From assembly GCF_000142905.1 (NCBI RefSeq), contig NW_013657666.1:281888-306069 (forward strand): a DNA stretch of 24,182 bases. The letters are read 5' to 3'. The stretch comes from Thecamonas trahens ATCC 50062. Lineage: Eukaryota; Apusozoa; Apusomonadida; Apusomonadidae. The translations under genes and the position numbers were made by a program. Under the pieces are notes generated by a model that ran no database searches, was not told the origin of the DNA, and saw only the letters and a list, made by a program, of their open reading frames with translations. This document shows positions 18,267 through 24,182 of the stretch, piece by piece. Positions within the stretch are counted from its first letter, which is position 1, and every line of letters begins with the position of its first letter.

Positions 18267-18674
18267 AGTCATACCCGTTTGACGCGCCACTGTCTGCAAT
18301 CAAAGCCATGGATCTCAGCGGGACTCGGGAGTCGGCGACCATCTGCCCCGTCAGCCGCACAGTGCTCGGCTCGCACAACTTGTGACGCGGACGGCCAGGC
18401 ACCACCCCGCCAGACGCTTCTCTCAACACTGCCCAAGGTAAGTAACACATGATGCCCATCCCCCCCTCCCCCCCCCTCCTCCTCTCCCCACTCCCTTCCC
18501 ATACTCCCACCAACTACTGTCTCCACTTCCCTATCCCCTCCCCCATCGTCACCCGTGACTGTATGGGCACCAAGCGGAGCGGGGGAAGGGAGCCACTGCC
18601 GTTAGCTCGCAAATTTCAAATGTTTTAGCCACCGAAGGCGGGAGTGGCGCCAAGACAGGGACGGAAAGTGGGGT

Positions 18675-18691
18675 GGGGGGGGGGGGGGGGG
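18675..18691 (+). repeat. G17 homopolymer in a G-rich tract
   Basis: A run of 17 consecutive G lies within the G-rich tract 18669-18696, about 150 bases upstream of the ARMC1-like start. It could form G-quadruplexes and is a likely place for assembly length error. Confidence 0.9.
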
Positions 18692-18788
18692 AGGGGAGAA
18701 GGCTTCGTGGAAGAACAGGGAGAACCCGCAGCGTGGGGAGGTGCATGCGCCTATGGATGGTTGTCATGACTCGCGCGAGTGACTCATG

Positions 18789-18841
18789 GTGAGTGTGTAT
18801 GGGCGTGCCTGCGCGTGTGTGTGTCGGGAGTGGGGGAGCAG
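18789..18841 (+). other. Possible 53-base 5' intron of the ARMC1-like gene
   Basis: The sequence starts GTGAGT immediately after an ATG (18786-18788) and ends GAGCAG immediately before the ATG at 18842. Splicing would join ATG to the body in frame, adding one Met; without splicing, 18842 serves as the start. The segment is GT-rich without a pyrimidine tract, so this is only a possibility. Confidence 0.3.
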
Positions 18842-19813
18842 ATGGAGATGGGCGGCATTGTCAACCAGTTCCGGACCCTGTCGGCCGAACCGGCCAACCG
18901 CGAGTTTATGGTCCACAAGCAGAACTGCCTCCCCGCGCTGGTCACCTTCTTGCACGTCGACGATGCGAGTGTGGTGGCGGCAGCCATGCAGACGCTGTTC
19001 AATCTTGCACAGCATCCGGCCAACATCCAGCCCATCAAGACGTGGGACGGCCTGGTCGAGGCCATTGCGGCGTGGACCACTCGCGAGGGCACCACCGCAC
19101 CCATCATCAAGCTCTCTGGCGAGATCATGGTGGCTCTGGGCCTCGCTGCCCCGCTCTCGGCTGGTGCTGCGGCTAATGCCGCTGCAGACGAGTCGGACGC
19201 CGAGTCCGAGTATGAGTCGGACGACGACGACGACGGTCCGCCCGAGCTTGTAGAGAACGACGGCCCGCCGCCGCTCACGCCGGTGGCACCTTCGCGGCTC
19301 AACTCACCGGCCAACGCTAAGACTGCGTCCAAGGCTGCGACCAAGACTGCCGGTCGACCGGCGGTGCCGCGGTCGGCGGCATACACGCTCTCGATCGAGG
19401 GCCTCTCGCACAACAACCGGTCGCTCATCGAGCGCAAGCTCCTGCAGCTGCAGGGTATCATCTCGTTCACCATGAACGTGGCGGCCAAGACGGCGGTGGT
19501 TCGCACAAGGGGCGCACCCGAGGACATTGTGGCTGCGCTCGAGGCGATCGGGTACCACGCGGCGGTGCTCGGCGACGAGTCGCAGGGCCTCGAGACCGTC
19601 CGCATCATGAGCGGCGGTGCCGTGGCCGGCAAGGAGAACTCGATGCCGGCGTACGCGTCCGACGAGAAGTTTGTGGCTTCCAAGTTTACCGTCGTCAACA
19701 ACTCGGGTGACCACACACTGGCCGGCCGCCGCCGGGCCCGTGAGCGCCGCGAGCGGCAGCAGGCGTCCAAGGTCAATTCGCTGCTCTCGCGCGTTGGCTC
19801 GTGGCTCTGGTAG
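18842..19813 (+). CDS. ARMC1: ARMC1-like protein (armadillo plus degenerate HMA domain)
   Basis: The 323-residue product matches the layout of animal ARMC1. An armadillo-type helical region covers 5-102 (GIVNQFRTLSAEPANR, NCLPALVTFL). An acidic disordered linker follows (114-170). A ferredoxin-like heavy-metal-associated (HMA) fold covers about 180-242 (YTLSIEGLSHNNRSL, LQGIISFTMNVAAKTAVVR). The C-terminus ends in an aromatic SRVGSWLW-type tail. The CxxC metal ligands of true HMA domains are absent (SHNNRS in that loop), as in ARMC1 itself, so metal binding is not expected. Human ARMC1 associates with mitochondria and has been linked to the DNAJC11/MICOS bridging complex and mitochondrial distribution; a similar role here is inferred. 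The start at 18842 is the first in-frame ATG and begins right at conserved sequence. The next gene converges 88 bases downstream. Confidence 0.85.
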   Translation: MEMGGIVNQFRTLSAEPANREFMVHKQNCLPALVTFLHVDDASVVAAAMQTLFNLAQHPANIQPIKTWDGLVEAIAAWTTREGTTAPIIKLSGEIMVALGLAAPLSAGAAANAAADESDAESEYESDDDDDGPPELVENDGPPPLTPVAPSRLNSPANAKTASKAATKTAGRPAVPRSAAYTLSIEGLSHNNRSLIERKLLQLQGIISFTMNVAAKTAVVRTRGAPEDIVAALEAIGYHAAVLGDESQGLETVRIMSGGAVAGKENSMPAYASDEKFVASKFTVVNNSGDHTLAGRRRARERRERQQASKVNSLLSRVGSWLW

Positions 19814-19901
19814 ACTGCCCGCACGTACCCTTACTGAAGACGCTGCACAGGACGTGGCGCCGAAAACCCGTAACATACACTCTAGACACCAAATCGTACC
19901 G

Positions 19902-20813
19902 CTACGCGTACTCCAGCTTGAGCGTCAGCCGATCCAGTGCATCGTCGAGGCCGTCGATGCCGCGCCCGAGCGCAGCGAGCCGGCGCATGAGGAATTGGAT
20001 CTCCTCTGCCTTTGCAGCTTCTGCCTGTGCTGCGTGTGCATCAGCTGCGGCGTCGTCGCACTCTGCAGCGTTCTCACTGGCGGTGACCTCGTCCCGGCTG
20101 GCGTCGCCGCCGTCAGTGGCGGTGTCCGCAGCGAGCTGGGTGGCGACGTAGTCGGCGGCGACGTCGCCCCAGATCCGGAAGGCTTCGGCCGCCGACGAAA
20201 GCATGTACCGCTCCATTGGCGACTGGACAACAAACGAGCCGGCCCAGCCCACACGGGCGGTGATGGTGCAGCGCGTTGCTGGCGCGTCAGACGCGTCCGA
20301 CACTGGCTCGGCAAGGTAGCATCCCTCCGAGGTGATGTAAGGCCCGATTGCACCACGGAAGCGGTTGACGACGTCGACACGAAAGGCCTCCAGCTCTGGC
20401 GGCAACTCGATCCCCGCTGCCTCATCGTCGGCCTGCAGCGCAGCGCAGCCGTCAGGCGGGAGTCGTCCGTCGGCCACGTTAGTGCCGGCGAGCGGCCAGG
20501 GCTCCTCCGGGAGAGCGGCGTCAGGCCGCCCAGCGGCACGCCACGAGTACACCTGGGTCTCAACAACAGCAGTGGCAGAGCCGAGGTAGGCCTGCAGCAG
20601 CGCAGGAGCCTGGATGGGCGAGGCATACTCCAGAAGGCGCATCGACTGGCCAGTGGGCACGTCGGCTGGTGGCGGGCGCCACCCACCCACCGCCAGCGAG
20701 TGGTTGCTGATGGCGGTATGGAAGGCGCGGGCAAAGCCGTCGCCGCCAAACACGAGCTCGGCAAAGGTCTCTACCGTGCAGGGAAAGACAAACTCCAGTC
20801 GGAGGTCGCGCAT
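19902..20813 (-). CDS. VASt (START-like) domain protein with C-terminal coiled coil
   Basis: From the ATG at 20811-20813 the product is 303 residues. Residues 1-95 and about 180-225 look like the two halves of a VASt (VAD1 analog of StAR-related lipid transfer) domain: a β-strand opening (LRLEFVFPCTVETFAELVF), a W-containing turn (VGGWRPP), LLEYASPIQAP, ATAVVETQVYSW, then a second part TRCTITARVGWAGSF and a final helix (SPMERYMLSSAAEAFRIW). A loop of about 50 residues (96-145) interrupts it. Residues 255-303 are a charged heptad helix, a likely coiled coil. VASt proteins bind sterols or other lipids at membrane contact sites. Here there is neither a GRAM domain nor a membrane anchor, so a soluble lipid carrier or adaptor is inferred. 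The assignment is by pattern, without alignment. Confidence 0.65.
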   Translation of the reverse strand: MRDLRLEFVFPCTVETFAELVFGGDGFARAFHTAISNHSLAVGGWRPPPADVPTGQSMRLLEYASPIQAPALLQAYLGSATAVVETQVYSWRAAGRPDAALPEEPWPLAGTNVADGRLPPDGCAALQADDEAAGIELPPELEAFRVDVVNRFRGAIGPYITSEGCYLAEPVSDASDAPATRCTITARVGWAGSFVVQSPMERYMLSSAAEAFRIWGDVAADYVATQLAADTATDGGDASRDEVTASENAAECDDAAADAHAAQAEAAKAEEIQFLMRRLAALGRGIDGLDDALDRLTLKLEYA

Positions 20814-20828
20814 GAGAGAGACGGACAA

Positions 20829-21071
20829 AAAGGGGGAGGGGAGAGAGAGAGGAGTCGCGTCGTGGACGTGGACGTGGCCGATGGTGCGAGTGGCTGCGGG
20901 TGGGAACGGGGCCGGGGATCAGGCTCGATACGGCAGGTAACTTGTGCCTGGTCTCGTGGTCTCGGCCTCTTGCGAATTTGTTGGTCCATGGCGCGGGCAT
21001 TCCATGCGTGTCATCCGAACACAAAAGAAGCCGAGCAAGACACAGGCGGGGGGAGGGGGGGGGGACCACGG
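20829..21071. promoter_or_regulatory. Divergent promoter region with purine tracts
   Basis: About 240 bases lie between the VASt gene (minus) and the RNA ligase gene (plus). A GA-rich tract (20825-20855) is CT-rich on the VASt coding strand just upstream of its start. A G6-A-G10 tract (21048-21064) lies just before the ligase start. Neither strand shows a clear TATA box. Confidence 0.35.
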
Positions 21072-22217
21072 ATGATGCCCGTGTCCATTCCCCAGCTTCC
21101 AGCTTGCGGATGGCGACGAGATCGCACTCGACTCAACACGACACGTCATGGCAGATCAAGATGGAGGGCATGGTGTTCAGGAACACTGGTCCTCGACGCA
21201 GTTCTCGAGAGAGTTCGTTCCGTTCTGTCGCTGGAACCGCGAAGCGAAGCGGTGGCGGCGGCGTTTGTGCCGTATCCCAAGATTCCCACCGCGTTTAGCG
21301 GATCGGCCGACGATGCGCGCCGGGTGCGGACGATCGAGTGGGTGGCGACGGAGAAGATACATGGCGCCAACCTGACGCTGATGTGCGACGGCCAAGTTGT
21401 GGTACCAGCCAAGCGGCGCGGGGTGCTGGCCGACGACGAGGACTTCTTCGGCCTGCGGTCGAGCGGCCTGCTTGCCTCCCTGGCTCGGCCGGCCATCGAG
21501 CTTGCTCAGGCACTGGGCGCGGGTAGCGGGACGTCAATTGCAGTCTCGGGCGAGCTGTTTGGTGCTGATGTCCAGCCCGGCATCGACTACGGGCCACAAC
21601 TGCAGTTTGCGGTGTTTGACGTGGCGCTGCTCGCCGCTGATGGCGACCGCCGCTTCCTGGCACACGACGAGATGACAGCGGTTGCGACCGCCGCTGGCTT
21701 TACCGTTGTGCACGAGGTGGCGCGTGGGAGCTACACCAAGTTGCTCGACACCCCGATTGGCTTTGACTCGCACTGGCCGGCGCTGCTCGGGCTGGAGCCG
21801 CTGCCGCCGGCAGGTGCCAACACCGCCGAGGGTATTGTGCTCCGCCCGGCAACGACCGACGACCGGTTCCTGGTCAAGATCAAGGATCCGTCGTTTGCCG
21901 ATGTCGAAGCCTCGGGTCGGGCACACAAGTCGATGATGGTGGCGGCCGACGGTAGCAGCAGCGCTGCGGCTGACGCGCAGAACATCTTCTACGAGCTGCA
22001 GCTGTACCTCACGCCGGCCCGGGCCCAATCCGCGCGCGGTAAGCTTGGCTCGGATGCAGGAAATGATGACGTGGTTGCCTACACACTTTCGGATGCCATT
22101 GTCGACCTTGCGGCCGACGACGCAGAGACTGGTGAGTCTATCGCTACTGCATCGAGCCCGGTCTTTGCGGCGCTCGTCGCGCTCGCGCAGCCAGTCATCG
22201 CCGACCTGCATGGCTAG
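21072..22217 (+). CDS. T4 Rnl2-type RNA ligase
   Basis: From the ATG at 21072 the product is 381 residues. It is an ATP-dependent RNA ligase that seals 3'-OH/5'-phosphate ends through a lysyl-AMP intermediate. All nucleotidyltransferase motifs are visible: motif I EKIHGAN (Lys95), KRRGVLADDEDFFG (113-127, typical of the Rnl2 clade), motif III VSGELFG (158-164), motif IIIa QFAVFDV (178-184), motif IV AEGIVLRP (252-259) and motif V LVKIKDPSF (267-275). A C-terminal domain of about 85 residues (300-381) is what Rnl2-type ligases use for nick sensing. The first 60 residues are Arg-rich with few acids, which could be a mitochondrial targeting sequence, or the true start may be further in. The frame is open far upstream, but that part overlaps other genes and is not coding. 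The stop codon overlaps the stop of the convergent serpin gene. Confidence 0.88.
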   Translation: MMPVSIPQLPACGWRRDRTRLNTTRHGRSRWRAWCSGTLVLDAVLERVRSVLSLEPRSEAVAAAFVPYPKIPTAFSGSADDARRVRTIEWVATEKIHGANLTLMCDGQVVVPAKRRGVLADDEDFFGLRSSGLLASLARPAIELAQALGAGSGTSIAVSGELFGADVQPGIDYGPQLQFAVFDVALLAADGDRRFLAHDEMTAVATAAGFTVVHEVARGSYTKLLDTPIGFDSHWPALLGLEPLPPAGANTAEGIVLRPATTDDRFLVKIKDPSFADVEASGRAHKSMMVAADGSSSAAADAQNIFYELQLYLTPARAQSARGKLGSDAGNDDVVAYTLSDAIVDLAADDAETGESIATASSPVFAALVALAQPVIADLHG

Positions 22218-23364
22218 TCTTGGGCAGCCGAGAGAACGGCCGAGGCAAAGAGCACCATCGTGGTAACAGTATCAACGACAGCAAACACAAACGGGCGATC
22301 GGCGGTAAAGGTAAAGAGTTGGACCCGCTTGCGAGACTTGACAGCTGTAGCGGTTGCGGCGGCAGCGCGCGTGCCGGCCTCATCGACCTTGATCACCACC
22401 TTGTGGATGATGTTAGTGACGGCAATGCCAGGAGTCACGGAGAGCGCAGATAGATCGGCGGTGGTAAAGTCAAAGGCGGTGCGGACGCCGAGCTCCTTGA
22501 GGATGGGCACGAGCCCCGTTGTCGCCTCGACCGTAAACCGCGGAATGGCAAGCGCGACACTGACCTTTCGCCGGCGGCGAGCGGCAAGGACTTCAGAGAG
22601 GCCGGCGTCGACGCCGACAAGCCAGTCGGCGAGCGCAAGCGCAGCCGAGGCCGACGGCGGCTCGACCTCACTGGCACCGGGGAGGAGGAAGATGCCGAGA
22701 AACCGGCCCGATCCGTACGGCAGCGTCACGCCGCGACAATTGCGAAGCTCAACAAGTCCGATGTCGTCACCGACCGACTTCCGCTTGGCATGCATCATGG
22801 CGCACGGTACCGAGGCATCGGGCGCGGTGGCAAAGCTAGCGGCGGTGGTGAGCTCCGGATCAAAGGGACGGGCCCATGGCGCAGTGAGCGCAGTGACCGC
22901 CAGCAGGATGGCGACATGGGTCGAGTCAATCCTGTCGATGATGCTTGTGATGAGCCCACTCGACGCGTCGCGAACCCAGGCGTTGATCCCCGCTGCGCTG
23001 GACGGCATGGCCTTGCACGCCACCCGCGGGCCGCACGCCGACCTGAAGCCCTGCGCGAGCTCACCGCGGCAAAAGACCGCCAGCGACGACGAGAGCGCCA
23101 CATCCGGGTCAGCAGCGGCAGCGTCATCCATGGCGGCTACGAGAGCCTGCAGCTGTGGGCCCGGGTTCTCCATTCGAAACACACGCTTCAGCTCGGCCTC
23201 GGTCTCTGAGCCCGGCCCGGCGGCGGCGGTGAGCATCAGCATGCCCATCAGCAGGTTCGGGGCGAGACACCCCTGAGCAGCGGCGTCGAGTCAGCGGCGG
23301 CCGAGACGAGCGGGCGGATGGAGTCAAGGCCGAGGTCGCCAGACGGAGCCTGCTCGGCAGCCAT
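22214..23364 (-). CDS. Intracellular-type serpin with basic reactive loop (one frame break)
   Basis: With one missing base restored at 23270-23273 the product is about 383 residues, normal for a serpin. The N-terminal 32 codons start at the ATG at 23362-23364 with no signal peptide, so a cytosolic or nuclear protein is likely. Family signatures are present: LAPNLLMGMLMLTAAAG, INAWVRDASSG, ALTAPWARPF, VTLPY, IPRFTVEATTGL, and the breach/hinge segment IHKVVIKVDEAGTRAAAATA. The hinge fits the inhibitory consensus (Gly at P15, Thr at P14, Ala at P12-P9, Thr at P8), so it should act as a suicide inhibitor. Counting from the hinge places Arg at P1 (VKSR|KRV), predicting a trypsin-like or proprotein-convertase-like target. 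The C-terminal DRPFVFAVVD strand is intact. Confidence 0.87.
23270..23273 (-). other. Frame break in the serpin gene, G4 run on coding strand
   Basis: The ATG frame gives MAAEQAPSG to TPLLRG and then stops 6 codons later. The frame carrying CLAPNLLMGM takes over at a four-G run on the coding strand. One more G would join them, reproducing the serpin strand that precedes the LaML-type helix. It has the same sign and context as the three breaks in the PKS gene. Confidence 0.7.
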
Positions 23365-23597
23365 GTGTGCGAGAGCGTGGAGATGAGTATGGTGGGTTTC
23401 CGGGTCGATCGATCGGTTCAGGTGCAGCGCCGCGCGTGGCAGATGCGACGAGTCGCTGTGGCGCCTTGTGGCTGAAGACTGTTTTTAATGTGACCAGATG
23501 AGAAATCGGTGCATATGTGCTTGAGTGAGAGATAGAGAGAGAGTGAGTGTGTGAGAGAGAGATCAGCAAGGTGCGAGCGGATGGCTGCATGGAGCGA
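23365..23597. promoter_or_regulatory. Upstream region of the serpin with GA/CT repeat
   Basis: These 233 bases lie between the secreted-protein stop codon and the serpin start, both on the minus strand. A GA/GT dinucleotide-rich tract (about 23521-23562) reads as CT/CA-rich on the coding strand, about 160-200 bases before the serpin ATG. Nothing else is recognisable. Confidence 0.35.
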
Positions 23598-24098
23598 TCA
23601 GTACTTGTTGCACTTTGCAGCCTCCTCGCCCTTTGCGGGATGGAAGAGGCAGTCGGAGACCGAGTAGTCAAAGGACGGACCAAAGCGGACCAGGTTCCAC
23701 ATGTTGCAAAAGTTAGTATCGTAGTCGTAAACCGAGACGGGCGTCGAGTGCGAGGAGCCGTCCATGACACAACCCGAGCCGGAGCCATGAGCAGAGAACT
23801 TGAAGGAGAGATCGTCGACATAGTGATGGACAGGCGAGGTGTGATGGCCGGTCAGCGACTGCGGCGGGGTAGGATCGGCCGACACCAGCGTGTAGTTGTG
23901 CTCGCCCAGCTCTGGATGGTTGAACACCGTCAGTTCGTCCTTGATCAGTCCGTATGCAGTCGCACACCCAGTACCAGCCCAAGTCACCGTCATGGAGCAA
24001 TGCGCGTGCTGCCCGACCACCGGTCCAGCCAGCATAGTCACCGCCACCACGGCCACCAACAGCCCTGCCACCATGCACGACCCGGTCTTGTGTGTCAT
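23598..24098 (-). CDS. Small secreted cysteine-rich protein, unknown family
   Basis: From the ATG at 24096-24098 the product is 166 residues; the open frame continues 12 codons further up but without an ATG. Residues 1-30 form a clear signal peptide (AGLLVAVVAVTML, ending PVVGQ). The mature part has six cysteines (34, 45, 110, 131, 150, 163), enough for three disulfides. It also has one N-glycosylation site (NYT, 68-70), many histidines, and a distinctive block near the end (SVYDYDTNFCNMWNL, 122-136). That block resembles segments I associate with small secreted proteins of other protists, but I cannot name the family. No enzyme motif is seen, so an extracellular binding or defence role is only a guess. 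It is the last gene of the window. Confidence 0.75.
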   Translation of the reverse strand: MTHKTGSCMVAGLLVAVVAVTMLAGPVVGQHAHCSMTVTWAGTGCATAYGLIKDELTVFNHPELGEHNYTLVSADPTPPQSLTGHHTSPVHHYVDDLSFKFSAHGSGSGCVMDGSSHSTPVSVYDYDTNFCNMWNLVRFGPSFDYSVSDCLFHPAKGEEAAKCNKY

Positions 24099-24182
24099 GT
24101 TGTCCTTGTTGCTGCTACGGATGTAGTGAGTCAAGCGTACTTGCCCTCGCCCTTGACTCTGCCTCGGGGTGGGGGGTGGGTG

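Larger units (their letters stand above)
18181..18841. other. Longest intergenic stretch: hairpins, C-rich tract, G17 run
   Basis: No convincing gene is seen in these 661 bases; the short frames present have composition unlike the neighbours. Two perfect inverted repeats follow the upstream stop codon (18206-18222 and 18235-18266). A C-rich tract lies at about 18458-18500 and a run of 17 G at 18675-18691. A 12-base palindrome (ACTCGCGCGAGT, 18769-18780) overlaps the end of the region just before the ARMC1-like gene. The region must hold the 3' end of the membrane-protein gene and the promoter of the ARMC1-like gene. Confidence 0.6.

Noticed and set aside
19617-21071. An open frame of about 485 codons upstream of and continuous with the RNA ligase
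   Set aside because: It overlaps the end of the ARMC1-like gene and the whole VASt gene on the opposite strand and has no recognisable domain before about 21270. High GC leaves antisense frames open.
1-24182. tRNA, rRNA, transposon or insertion sequence
   Set aside because: No cloverleaf-like sequence, rRNA motif, transposase or reverse transcriptase motif, or terminal repeats were seen on either strand, though by eye a tRNA with an intron could be missed.

Overview
The window is nuclear DNA of a GC-rich, intron-poor, gene-dense eukaryotic microbe. It has eukaryote-only families (DHHC palmitoyltransferase, ARMC1, VASt domain, serpin, animal-FAS-like megasynthase), at least one probable spliceosomal intron, no operons and no Shine-Dalgarno spacing. 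Genes lie on both strands with intergenic gaps mostly of 3 to 300 bases. The mix of animal-like and amoebozoan-like families fits a free-living heterotrophic flagellate such as an apusomonad (Thecamonas-like). That assignment is inference from gene content and composition only.

Layout. 1-262 (+): 3' end of an unknown, probably nuclear protein. 282-1409 (-): ankyrin plus DHHC palmitoyltransferase. 1498-9462 (-): a giant polyketide synthase and the main find. Its order is KS-AT-DH-(non-catalytic linker)-ER-KR-ACP followed by a complete type III (chalcone-synthase-like) PKS domain. This is the architecture of the Dictyostelium 'Steely' hybrids, so a reducing FAS-like assembly line would hand its acyl chain from the ACP straight to a type III cyclising synthase. 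The gene has one probable intron (9112-9342) and three single-base frame breaks, each in a short G/C homopolymer. 9677-13654 (-): LRR ectodomain receptor with about nine or ten membrane spans. 13952-15214 (+): secreted GH28 pectinase-like enzyme. 15394-15846 (+): small coiled-coil protein. 15850-16737 (-): disordered basic/proline-rich protein. 16984-18180 (+): 4-5 span membrane protein. 18181-18841: the longest non-coding stretch, with two hairpins, a C-rich tract and a G17 run. 18842-19813 (+): ARMC1-like protein. 19902-20813 (-): VASt (START-like) lipid-binding-domain protein. 21072-22217 (+): T4 Rnl2-type RNA ligase. 22214-23364 (-): intracellular-type serpin with a basic reactive loop and one frame break. 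23598-24098 (-): small secreted cysteine-rich protein.

The genes do not form one obvious pathway. Only the PKS is a self-contained biosynthetic system; no phosphopantetheinyl transferase, methyltransferase or halogenase lies beside it. All four frame breaks (three in the PKS, one in the serpin) are one-base deficits in G/C runs. This points to homopolymer undercalling in the assembly rather than decay, because every catalytic residue around them is intact.
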